Origin: DATLAN01 sp035527455
Lineage (GTDB): Bacteria; Planctomycetota; Planctomycetia; Pirellulales; Thermoguttaceae
DNA length: 6,805 nt
Assembly: GCA_035527455.1 (NCBI GenBank)
Contig: DATLAN010000190.1
Span: 1-6,805, forward strand
Direction: 5' to 3'
Shown: piece by piece, positions 1-5,760 of the stretch
Layout: every line of letters starts with the position of its first letter
Position numbering within the stretch: the stretch's first letter is position 1
Translations under genes and position numbers: made by a program
Notes under the pieces: model-generated
Told to the model about the DNA's origin: nothing
The model's input: only the letters and a program-made list of their open reading frames with translations
The model's database searches: none

Positions 1-169
1 AGTGCGGCGTGTGGTTGAGCTTCGACCCGAACGGCCCGATGTCCGCATAGCCGAGATCGTCGATGTTGATGAAGATCAAGTTCGGCGTGTCGGCGGCCTG
101 CACGGTGCCGCCCGCTGTCAGCAGGAGCGCCAGGGCCCAGAGGGTTCGTTTCAAGGTACGTTGGTTCAT
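1..169 (-). CDS. Sulfatase (type I, arylsulfatase-like), N-terminal part; cut by left edge
   Basis: Only the first 56 residues lie in the window; the gene continues past base 1. Residues 1-26 form a Sec signal peptide: a basic start (MNQRTLKRT), a hydrophobic LWALALLLTA core and a likely VQA-A cleavage site. The mature protein opens with PNLIFINIDDLGYADIG, the classic first strand of the alkaline-phosphatase/sulfatase fold; D37 and D38 are expected calcium ligands. SKLNHTPH then matches the usual 'TPNLD' segment of the family. The formylglycine motif is outside the window, so activity and substrate cannot be judged. The ATG at 169-167 overlaps the TGA of the upstream sulfatase (ATGA). It is preceded by AAGGAAAGG seven to eight bases upstream, inside the upstream gene's last codons. 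Translational coupling in one operon is likely. Export to the periplasm and hydrolysis of sulfate esters are inferred from the family. Confidence 0.88.
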   Translation of the reverse strand, partial: MNQRTLKRTLWALALLLTAGGTVQAADTPNLIFINIDDLGYADIGPFGSKLNHTPH

Positions 170-1587
170 GGGAGTGCCTTTCCTTTCGCTTGAGGTTTGG
201 GTGTCGGTTTGGCTGGAGGCGCGCGACGGTCGCGGAGCGGCCAGTTCGGATCGTCCACACGGGCTTCCTGCATCAACGCCCTGGCCTTGGCGACCAGATC
301 CGGCTTCTGGGCGGCCAGATCCTCGGTTTCACCGACGTCGGTTTTCAGGTCGTACAACTCGACCGGTCGGGTCGGGCCGTTTTGCACGGCCTTCCAGTCA
401 TCGAAACGAACCGCCCGGATCGACGCGCCTTCGTGGAGTTCCCAATAGAAGTACTCGCGTGCGGGCGCTTCGCCTCCTTTGAGAAAGGAAACCAGTGAGA
501 GGCCGTCGGTCTTCACGTTGTCTGGAATGGACGTACCGGCCAGTTCGGCCGCCGTGGGCAGAAAGTCCCAAAAGGCCCACGGCTGATCGCTGACGCGCCC
601 CGCAGGCACCCGTCCGGGCCATCGTACCATAGCGGCCTGGCGCAAAGCACCCTCGTACATCCCCCGTTTGAAGCCGCGGAGCTTGCCGCCCATGGTCTGA
701 TCGAACAACCGGCCGATCTCCGAATCCGGATTGAACGAAGAACCGTTGTCGCCGACGAAGAACACGACGGTCTTCTCGTCGATTTCGAGTTGCTCGAGCA
801 GGTCGAGCAGCCGGCCGACGTCGCTGTCCAGTCGCGTCACCATGGCCGCGTAGTTCTTTTGCAGCGGTGTCCAGTCCTTGTCCGCATACTGGCCGAGATC
901 GTCGATCTCGAAACGCCCGTGGGGCAGCGTCACGGCATAGAACAGGAAGAACGGCCCGTCTTTGTGCCGGCGCACCCAGTCGAGCGTATCTCGCTGGATC
1001 AGTTCTTGGGCGTACGTTCGGCCGACCCCCTTGCCCGTGTTGCCCTCCAACTCGAAACGCCGGTCGTCATTGTAGAGGTAGGTCGGGAAGTAGCTGTGCG
1101 CGTGGCGTTGGCAGTTGTAGCCGAAGAAATGGTCGAAGCCGACGCGAAAGGGGCTGCCGGTCGTGTGGAACATGCCCATGCCCCACTTGCCGGTCACCGC
1201 GGTCGCATAGCCGTTGTTCTTCAATAGCTTCGCGACGGTGAACGTACCCTCGGGCAACGGCATCTGGCCTTCCGGTTGAATCTCGCGATTGGCCCGAATC
1301 GGACAGTGCCCCATGTGCAGGCCGGTCATCACGGACGACCGCGAGGGGGCACAGACGCTGGTCCCGCAATAGGCCTGCGTGAAACGGGTGCCTTCGGCGG
1401 CCATGCGATCGAGGTTCGGTGTCTTGATCAGCTTCTGCCCGTAACAACCGAGGTCCCCCTGGGCGATGTCATCCGAGAGGATGAAGATGATATTGGGGCG
1501 CAGCGTGTTGTCGGTGGTTTGGGCCGCGGCAACCCATGGGGACGACGACCCGATCAAAACCGAAATCGCTAACAGGATTCTCTTCAT
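166..1587 (-). CDS. Secreted sulfatase (type I formylglycine sulfatase)
   Basis: This 473-residue protein should hydrolyse sulfate esters, probably on carbohydrates, in the periplasm. Residues 1-22 are a Sec signal peptide (MKRILLAISVLIG..., cleavage near VAAA). The sulfatase core follows: PNIIFILSDD with metal ligands D39/D40; C79-A-P-S-R83, the C-x-P-S-R signature whose cysteine becomes formylglycine; GKW with K134; LPHG with H223; GDNG with D280/N281; and GGKLRG with K302. All expected catalytic elements are therefore present. The C-terminal half ends with ELYDLKTDVGETEDLA, the usual sulfatase 'LYDL..DP.E..NLA' segment, then a Pro/Lys-rich tail. The length is normal for the family. A longer frame opens at 1764, but the ATG at 1587 is preferred because it starts the signal peptide and has AAAGG just upstream. 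Its stop overlaps the next sulfatase start by ATGA. The exact substrate cannot be read from the sequence. Confidence 0.95.
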   Translation of the reverse strand: MKRILLAISVLIGSSSPWVAAAQTTDNTLRPNIIFILSDDIAQGDLGCYGQKLIKTPNLDRMAAEGTRFTQAYCGTSVCAPSRSSVMTGLHMGHCPIRANREIQPEGQMPLPEGTFTVAKLLKNNGYATAVTGKWGMGMFHTTGSPFRVGFDHFFGYNCQRHAHSYFPTYLYNDDRRFELEGNTGKGVGRTYAQELIQRDTLDWVRRHKDGPFFLFYAVTLPHGRFEIDDLGQYADKDWTPLQKNYAAMVTRLDSDVGRLLDLLEQLEIDEKTVVFFVGDNGSSFNPDSEIGRLFDQTMGGKLRGFKRGMYEGALRQAAMVRWPGRVPAGRVSDQPWAFWDFLPTAAELAGTSIPDNVKTDGLSLVSFLKGGEAPAREYFYWELHEGASIRAVRFDDWKAVQNGPTRPVELYDLKTDVGETEDLAAQKPDLVAKARALMQEARVDDPNWPLRDRRAPPAKPTPKPQAKGKALP

Positions 1588-1791
1588 TCTCTTGCCTTTC
1601 TTGTATATTTCCCTTGTTGTGCCTCCGCCCGCTAGAATAACGCCGGGGTGTGCCGAGTTGCAAGTATTTCCGGAAAAGCGGGCGGGCGAAAAACGCAGCG
1701 CTCGGGATGGAAGATTATTCTTGGTCCACCCCCCCCTTCCAGGGAAGTCCACCAAACGGGCCACACCTGCGGGCGGGGCAGGATGTCTGGG
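1588..1791. other. Intergenic stretch without a recognisable gene
   Basis: Apart from the candidate sulfatase promoter, this stretch has no convincing gene. The minus-strand reading frame is open through it as an extension of the sulfatase (to 1764), but its amino acids are low in hydrophobic patterning and precede a clear signal-peptide start, so it is most likely non-coding. It contains an 8-base C run (1729-1736). Confidence 0.4.
1634..1663 (-). promoter_or_regulatory. Possible sigma70-type promoter for the sulfatase pair
   Basis: Reading the minus strand, TTGCAA (1663-1658, 4 of 6 to TTGACA) is followed after 18 bases by TATTCT (1639-1634, 4 of 6 to TATAAT). Transcription would begin near 1627, about 40 bases before the sulfatase ATG at 1587. 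The match is modest and planctomycete promoters are poorly conserved, so this is a candidate only. Confidence 0.28.
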
Positions 1792-2170
1792 CTATGGCGA
1801 CCTCTTCGCCCGCGACCGTTGGACCATCGACCAGCAATGCTTGCCGACCAGCGCGAAGTGCTCGCCGCGGAATTTGCCCGGCACGTTCCAGAAGAAGTTC
1901 GGTCCGTCTTTACGATCAGGGAACGGTGAGCATCCCGCGACGATAGCGCACCGGACGGTCGAGCGGGCGCGTGCGTATGGTATCGCCGTCGGGCGAGCGA
2001 TCGATCAACCCCATCTCCGCCAACCGCCGGTTGCCCAACTCCGCAGGCACCGCCAACGAGATGGCCGCCGGGTACGGTCCGGCCTTCTCGGGTTCAGCCG
2101 CGCCGGCCGGCAACGGCGCCAGCCAGGCGGCCACGATCGACGCAACGGCAAGACGGACGGCGAGGATCAT
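1792..2170 (-). pseudogene. Short secreted-protein gene, probably frameshifted remnant
   Basis: The ATG at 2170 has a good AGGAGA ribosome site nine bases upstream. It opens an 84-codon frame ending at 1916, with a clear signal peptide (MILAVRLAVASIVAAWL..., cleavage near PAGAA-E). The mature part begins AEPEKAGPYPAAISLAVP and contains ELGNRRLAEMGLIDRSPDGD, which is protein-like but not a family I recognise. The stop at 1918-1916 follows MLTVP. In the neighbouring minus-strand frame, from 1917 down to a TAG at 1794-1792, the sequence again reads protein-like (DRKDGPNFFWNVPGKF, then GEHFALVGKHCW). This suggests a one-base frame break near 1916-1921; joined, the product would be about 124 residues. 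It may instead be an intact 84-residue secreted protein, the start of a gene that lost its remainder, or a sequencing error. Function is unknown. It lies upstream of and on the same strand as the sulfatases. Confidence 0.4.
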
Positions 2171-2315
2171 GGATGCTTTCTCCTGTAGGGCGGCCGAAAA
2201 ACGGGGAGCGAATCGAAGAATCCGAGTTCGTCGGGTCGCTGAGATACGCCCTGACTTTCCTTTGCTGCCATCATATCTCAATTCCCGGCCGTGTGGTAGA
2301 ATCAATCGATATGAA

Positions 2316-2390
2316 ACAGTAGCCGTCTCGCTCCGCGAGATGTAGCTCCGCGAGATGCAGCTTCGTCTCGCGGAGCGAGATGGCCACTCT
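2316..2390. repeat. Large hairpin with a tandem 15-base unit (REP-like palindrome)
   Basis: TCTCGCTCCGCGAGA (2326-2340) is exactly complementary to TCTCGCGGAGCGAGA (2366-2380). Outward pairing continues imperfectly to 2316/2390, and as RNA the flanking G-T positions can wobble. The unit GCTCCGCGAGATGTA (2330-2344) is repeated directly at 2345-2359 with one change, so the right arm can pair with either copy: the outer one (15 bp) or the inner one (2345-2355 with 2366-2376, 11 bp, 10-base loop). It lies 56 bases before the GDPD start. It resembles dispersed intergenic palindromes in planctomycete genomes, which is my inference; a role in termination or leader-RNA folding is also possible. Confidence 0.75.
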
Positions 2391-2445
2391 GACTGCGCCA
2401 ACGTTGGTTTGTCCCGCTGTAGATTGCGATCGAGGTGAACGAAAG

Positions 2446-3405
2446 ATGAGACGACCGCTTATCACGCCCATCGTCGTGCTGCTCATACCCGGTTTGGCGA
2501 TGTGTCAGGACGCGGCGCGCAGCCCCTCGCCGCCTTCACGGCTGCATGCGATCGACGCCCAAGACCCGCAAGGCCTGCGGGCGCTTTTCCGACCTACGGG
2601 CGAGCCGATGCATCTGGTCAGCGCGCACCGTGGAGGCGCTCGGCCGGGATTTCCCGAGAATTGCATCGGGACGTTCGCAAACACGCTTCAGCACACGTTC
2701 GCCATCCTGGAAATCGACCCTCGCTACACGAAAGACGGCGCCATCGTAGTGCTCCACGACCCGACGCTGGAAAGGACCACGACCGGTAGAGGTCGCGTCG
2801 CGGAACGGACCTTGGAGGAATTGAAAGCACTGCGCCTGAAAGATACGGCAGGGGCGGTTACCGAGTTCCGGATTCCAACGCTCGATGAAGTGTTGCAGTG
2901 GGCTCGGGGAAAGACCATTCTTGTGCTCGACCAAAAAGACGTGCCGATGGAAGCACGCGTCAGAAAAATCGAGGAACATCGGGCGGAAGCGTACGCGATG
3001 CTCATCGTCTACAGCTTCGAGGACGCCCGGGCGTGCTACGAGCTGAACAAGCACGTGATGATGGAGGTGATGATTCCCGATCGCCGGAGGTTTCACGAGT
3101 TCGACAAGACGGGCGTCCCCTGGAGCAACATCGTCGCGTTCGTCGGGCACACGCCGCCGCAGGACAACGAACTGATGCAAATGATCCACGCGAAAGGGAC
3201 CTGCTGCATGGTGGGGACCTCGAGAAATCTCGACCGAGAATTCCTCGTCAATCGCACGGGCGGCACGGCAACGACCGAGGGAGACTATCGCGCCCTGTTG
3301 CAGAGCGGTGCCGACTTGATCGAAACGGATCTTCCCGGAGAGGTGGGAAGCCTGCTGTACGGTGAATCGGCGATCCCTGCATCCAAGTCGAGATTCCTGA
3401 AATGA
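2446..3405 (+). CDS. Exported glycerophosphodiester phosphodiesterase family protein
   Basis: This 319-residue protein belongs to the GDPD family, which uses a metal (usually calcium) to split glycerophosphodiesters into sn-glycerol 3-phosphate and an alcohol. After an N-terminal signal segment (residues 1-19; C20 is preceded by LAM, a poor lipobox because of the Met), the catalytic domain runs from about 55 to 305. Visible active-site elements are AHRGG (H61, R62), PEN (E71), the E89-I-D91 pair and LHDPTLERTT (H104), with K164 in LDQKD. DLIETDLP near residue 293 matches the final barrel strand, usually 'D.i.TD.P'. Length is typical. The start is set by GAGGTGA at 2432-2438, seven bases before the ATG; the longer open frame beginning at 2380 runs through the upstream hairpin and is unlikely. 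It is transcribed toward the DUF1080 gene and away from the sulfatases. The physiological substrate is unknown. Confidence 0.9.
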   Translation: MRRPLITPIVVLLIPGLAMCQDAARSPSPPSRLHAIDAQDPQGLRALFRPTGEPMHLVSAHRGGARPGFPENCIGTFANTLQHTFAILEIDPRYTKDGAIVVLHDPTLERTTTGRGRVAERTLEELKALRLKDTAGAVTEFRIPTLDEVLQWARGKTILVLDQKDVPMEARVRKIEEHRAEAYAMLIVYSFEDARACYELNKHVMMEVMIPDRRRFHEFDKTGVPWSNIVAFVGHTPPQDNELMQMIHAKGTCCMVGTSRNLDREFLVNRTGGTATTEGDYRALLQSGADLIETDLPGEVGSLLYGESAIPASKSRFLK

Positions 3406-3500
3406 GAACAGTCCCGGGCACCGAAGACCCCCACCCGCTGGCTCAACACGTTTGGCACTCCTACCACATCGACGCCCCGGTGCTGCGTTGTTTCCCAACA

Positions 3501-3533
3501 TCAGGGCGCTTAAGGGTGTCTTCCCCGCCCTGA
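3501..3533. terminator. Hairpin downstream of GDPD gene, possible terminator
   Basis: TCAGGGCG (3501-3508) pairs perfectly with CGCCCTGA (3526-3533) around a 17-base loop. It sits 96 bases after the GDPD stop in a convergent region. There is no T-tract on either strand, so intrinsic termination is uncertain. Confidence 0.3.
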
Positions 3534-3599
3534 AGAATATCGAAGGATTCGCCGAGGATGTCAAGTCGATGGCCGACCGGGCCGGAGCCACCCTAATTG

Positions 3600-3635
3600 C
3601 GCAATCCCCCAGCGCAGGGCCGGAGGGGGACTGCG
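3600..3635. terminator. Hairpin between convergent genes, possible terminator for DUF1080 gene
   Basis: CGCAATCCCCC (3600-3610) pairs with GGGGGACTGCG (3625-3635) with a single A-C mismatch and a 14-base loop. It lies about 26 bases beyond the DUF1080 stop (minus strand) and could stop transcription from either side. It has no clear T-tract and may instead be a dispersed repeat. Confidence 0.35.
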
Positions 3636-3660
3636 AAGCGTCTCTTCGAACGACCTTACG

Positions 3661-4305
3661 CTACTTCACCGCGCGGATCTTGATGTTCCGCCAGCGGACG
3701 AACATGGGCTCTTCCCGGCCGCCGACGCCGTGGACTTGCAGGCCGATGATGCCTTCGCGGCTCGACTCTTCGTCGGTCAGATCGGCGATCGGCTGGTCGT
3801 TGACCCAGGTTTTGATGTTGGCACCCTTGCAGAGGACGCGGTAAAGGTTCCACTCGCCGTTCTTGAAGGCGTCCTGCTTGCTGCGATCCTGGCTGAGCCA
3901 TCCCCGGCCGGTCGCTTCGCCGTAGATGTAGCCCGACTCGCCCGGACCCGATTCGATCTCGACCTGCGGTCCCCAGACGCGGTCGTTCTCCTTGATGTTG
4001 CTGCGGATCTGCACGCCGCTGTTGAGCCCCTTGTCGACTTTCACCTCGAACGTCAATTCGAAGTCGCCGAAACGCTCCTTGGTGCACATGAAGGAATTCT
4101 GCGTGTTGGGTACGCAGTGGCCCACGACGGCTCCGTCCTCGACCTGGTAGACGGCCTTTCCGCCGTGCTGCTCCCATCCATCGAGCGTCTTGCCGTCGAA
4201 CAGCGACCGCCACGCTCCTTCACCCTCTTCGGCACCGGCCGCGATACCGGCCACGGCCACGGCGAACACGACCATCAGGACACCTGCGAGACTCCACCGT
4301 TTCAT
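3661..4305 (-). CDS. Secreted DUF1080 (3-keto-disaccharide hydrolase domain) protein
   Basis: This 214-residue protein is a single DUF1080 domain (PF06439) with a jelly-roll, concanavalin-like fold. Some members of the family hydrolyse 3-keto-glycosides and others probably bind sugars. Residues 1-25 are a Sec signal peptide (MKRWSLAGVLMVVFAVAVAG..., cleavage after AAGA). Family hallmarks follow in order: SLFDGKTLDGWE (34-45), the FELTFEVKV strand (82-90), LNSGVQIRS (94-102), GPQVEIE (112-118), NGEWNLYRV (149-157) with ANIKTWVNDQPI, and the closing WRNIKIRAVK. Length is typical of the minimal form. The ATG at 4305 is preferred over the frame start at 4413 because AAAGGAGA lies just upstream and it begins the signal peptide. 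The gene follows the AKR-like gene with a 109-base gap on the same strand. The two may be co-transcribed, but a separate candidate promoter lies in the gap. Polysaccharide turnover is inferred. Confidence 0.93.
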   Translation of the reverse strand: MKRWSLAGVLMVVFAVAVAGIAAGAEEGEGAWRSLFDGKTLDGWEQHGGKAVYQVEDGAVVGHCVPNTQNSFMCTKERFGDFELTFEVKVDKGLNSGVQIRSNIKENDRVWGPQVEIESGPGESGYIYGEATGRGWLSQDRSKQDAFKNGEWNLYRVLCKGANIKTWVNDQPIADLTDEESSREGIIGLQVHGVGGREEPMFVRWRNIKIRAVK

Positions 4306-4384
4306 CCGATTCTCCTTTCGCTGCTGTGGAAACCATGTCGTCGCCCTGCGGGAGGCCGGGGCGCACGACGAACGATCACGCCCA

Positions 4385-4413
4385 AGTATAGACCGCCGGG
4401 AAAGCCGGTGCAA
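4385..4413 (-). promoter_or_regulatory. Possible sigma70-type promoter for the DUF1080 gene
   Basis: On the minus strand TTGCAC (4413-4408) is followed after exactly 17 bases by TATACT (4390-4385, 5 of 6 to TATAAT). It begins right after the AKR-like stop codon (4417-4415). Transcription would start near 4378, leaving a leader of about 73 bases. The -35 matches only in its TTG. Confidence 0.33.
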
Positions 4414-4414
4414 C

Positions 4415-5308
4415 TCACGGGTTCCTCGCCCCGTCCGTGCATTTCCGCGTCAACGCGGCGTTCTCGTGAATCTGGCGGGGATTCTTGTTGGGAAACACGC
4501 CGACGCAGATGCCGTCCTTGCGCTTCAGACGCTTAAAGACGTACGGCAGCGCGTCGGCCGGGTGGATGCGGCCGGCGCCGAGGACCTTGTAGCCGACCAC
4601 CGGCTTGGAGAGCTGCTCGATCACCGACAGCGATTCCTCGAGGCCCTCTTTCACGAAGTTGTCGGGCCGGTACATCGTCTGGTGGTAGAAGTCGGTGGGC
4701 ATGTCCTTCTCTTCGGCCTCCAGGTGCGTCGTGGCCCGGTGCGTGGCCATGCCGGCCGGCAGGCCGTGGCTCTTGATCAGCTCCAGCCAGCCGCGGATCA
4801 CGTCCCAGCGTTTCCAGCCGACGTGCTCGTCGATCTTGCAGCCCTGGATGCAGACCGCCCGGGCGCCGTTGTCGATCGCGGTGATGATCTCCTTGTCCAT
4901 CGGCTGCCGGTCGGGCTGGGCGATCCAGTGCTTCAGCTTGCCGCCCTTTTCCCGGTAGTCGTTCCACACGCGGACCCAGTTCTCGTAGCAGGGCGTCCAG
5001 ACGGCGTTGATGCCCAACTCGGCCGCCTCGTCCAACACGGCCATGATGCGCTCGGGGGTGTACCACTCGCGCATCTCCTCGGCCGTTGCCTGGGGGTTGC
5101 CGTGCGCGTATCCGAAGAACGGGTTGCTGCCCAGAAACACCCGCGAGACCTTCAGGTCGCCGAGCATGATCGTCGGCATCTGCTCGGCGGGCTCTCCGGT
5201 GAATTCTCCGGCGGCTGCGAACGCGTCGGCGGTTCGCATGGCGACGCCCGCCGCAACGAAGACCGCCGTGTCTTTGAGGAACCGGCGTCTGGTCGTGGTG
5301 GGTTTCAT
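4415..5308 (-). CDS. Tat-exported TIM-barrel protein, aldo/keto-reductase-like, catalytic tetrad apparently absent
   Basis: This 297-residue protein begins with a twin-arginine signal: TTRRRFLKD (residues 5-13), a hydrophobic AVFVAAGVAM stretch and an alanine-rich cleavage region near AFAAAG. It is therefore probably exported folded, often a sign of a bound cofactor. The mature part opens with MLGDLKVSRVFLGSNPFFG (48-66), which resembles the start of aldo/keto reductases ('LG...KVSRLGLGT'). In the place of the AKR 'GINFFDTA..YG' strand it reads GINAVWTPCYENW (99-111), so the catalytic Asp is missing. I also see no convincing Lys or His of the tetrad. YKVLGAGRIHP (240-250) and VGVFPNKNP follow a late-barrel pattern. 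Ordinary NADPH-dependent reduction is thus doubtful; a sugar-related barrel enzyme is possible. The ATG at 5308 is chosen over the one at 5332 because GGAG lies seven bases upstream and the Tat motif follows directly. Confidence 0.85.
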   Translation of the reverse strand: MKPTTTRRRFLKDTAVFVAAGVAMRTADAFAAAGEFTGEPAEQMPTIMLGDLKVSRVFLGSNPFFGYAHGNPQATAEEMREWYTPERIMAVLDEAAELGINAVWTPCYENWVRVWNDYREKGGKLKHWIAQPDRQPMDKEIITAIDNGARAVCIQGCKIDEHVGWKRWDVIRGWLELIKSHGLPAGMATHRATTHLEAEEKDMPTDFYHQTMYRPDNFVKEGLEESLSVIEQLSKPVVGYKVLGAGRIHPADALPYVFKRLKRKDGICVGVFPNKNPRQIHENAALTRKCTDGARNP

Positions 5309-5355
5309 GGTTTCGCTCCGTGCCGAGGACATTCCCGGGGGTCGTTGCGACTTCT

Positions 5356-5384
5356 ACTATAACCGATTTGCGTGTTTGCTTGAA
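5356..5384 (-). promoter_or_regulatory. Possible sigma70-type promoter for the AKR-like gene
   Basis: On the minus strand TTCAAG (5384-5379) is followed after 17 bases by TATAGT (5361-5356, 5 of 6 to TATAAT). Transcription would begin near 5349, about 40 bases before the ATG at 5308. The -10 is good and the -35 weak. Confidence 0.38.
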
Positions 5385-5424
5385 CTATCGAGCCGGTACG
5401 GTGCCCACGGAATGAAAGGTTGCC

Positions 5425-5454
5425 GGGACTGGGGGCTGGGGACTCGGGGCTGGG
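5425..5454 (+). repeat. G-rich tract with quadruplex potential
   Basis: Five runs of three to five G's (5425-5427, 5431-5435, 5438-5441, 5446-5449, 5452-5454) are separated by loops of two to four bases, and GGGGCT recurs. The spacing fits a G-quadruplex on the plus strand. The tract directly abuts the left arm of the 31-base inverted repeat. It may be part of the same dispersed repeat. Confidence 0.5.
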
Positions 5455-5527
5455 TGGCACGCCCTGAGGAACGAAGGGCGTGTTTTCCCGACCTACCACG
5501 CCCTTCGTTCCTCAGGGCGTGCCACCC
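5452..5527. repeat. 31-base perfect inverted repeat with nested palindromes
   Basis: Bases 5452-5482 are the exact reverse complement of 5497-5527, with a 14-base spacer. Each arm is itself a palindrome: CACGCCCT (5458-5465) pairs with AGGGCGTG (5475-5482) around GAGGAACGA, and the right arm repeats this with TCGTTCCTC as its loop. The DNA or RNA can thus form one long hairpin or two small hairpins with complementary loops. No transposase gene or coding frame is present inside. The form suggests a REP/BIME-like or small non-autonomous element; that identity is inference. It lies in the divergent region between the AKR-like and BNR genes. Confidence 0.85.
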
Positions 5528-5602
5528 CGGAGTTTACCGCCACGATGTCAAGAAACGTTTGCCCGAGGCGCAAAGGTTTGGTACAACTATGATCCGAATC
5601 GC

Positions 5603-5690
5603 GTGGAAAAAGGGGACAGGCACCGAGCCGGCGGCGCTTTTCGACGATTTTCACGCCATTTGCGGCTCGGAGCCAGTCCCCATTTTCCAC
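5603..5690. repeat. 28-base near-perfect inverted repeat (REP-like element)
   Basis: Bases 5603-5630 and 5663-5690 are inverted copies matching at 25 of 28 positions, with a 32-base spacer. All three mismatches place A opposite A. The arms carry GGGGACAGGCACCGAGCC and its partner GGCTCGGAGCCAGTCCCC. I associate this wording with dispersed palindromes that accompany Y1/RAYT transposases in planctomycetes and related genomes, but that is recollection and not tested here. The element ends 70 bases before the BNR gene start and could lie in its leader RNA. Confidence 0.75.
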
Positions 5691-5760
5691 TCGGCAAGCG
5701 GCGACGATGATTCGTTTTTCCGACAACCGACAACCTCGAATCCCTGAAGGAGTGCGATTC

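Noticed and set aside
1466..2188. Plus-strand open frame of 240 codons
   Set aside because: It runs antisense through the sulfatase start and the remnant gene, has arginine- and proline-rich shadow-type composition and no domain pattern or ribosome site.
2297..2302. TAGAAT as a -10 box for the GDPD gene
   Set aside because: It is a fair -10 match, but no -35-like hexamer lies 16-18 bases upstream, so it was not listed.
2536..3591. Minus-strand open frame of 351 codons opposite the GDPD gene
   Set aside because: The plus-strand gene has the full GDPD motif set; this frame is an antisense shadow without motifs.
3452..3640. Protein-like plus-strand segment (PNIRALKGVFPALKNIEGF) in the convergent gap, possibly a gene fragment
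   Set aside because: It lacks a ribosome site, contains both gap hairpins and runs into the antisense of the DUF1080 gene. No family is recognisable, so it is left as non-coding.
4190..5362. Plus-strand open frame of 390 codons opposite the AKR-like gene
   Set aside because: Its Val/Asp/His-rich translation mirrors the codon structure of the minus-strand gene, which has a Tat signal, ribosome site and family similarity. It is a GC-rich shadow.
5588..5593. TATGAT as a -10 box for the BNR gene
   Set aside because: The hexamer is good, but no -35 at proper spacing is visible; it is only mentioned as context.
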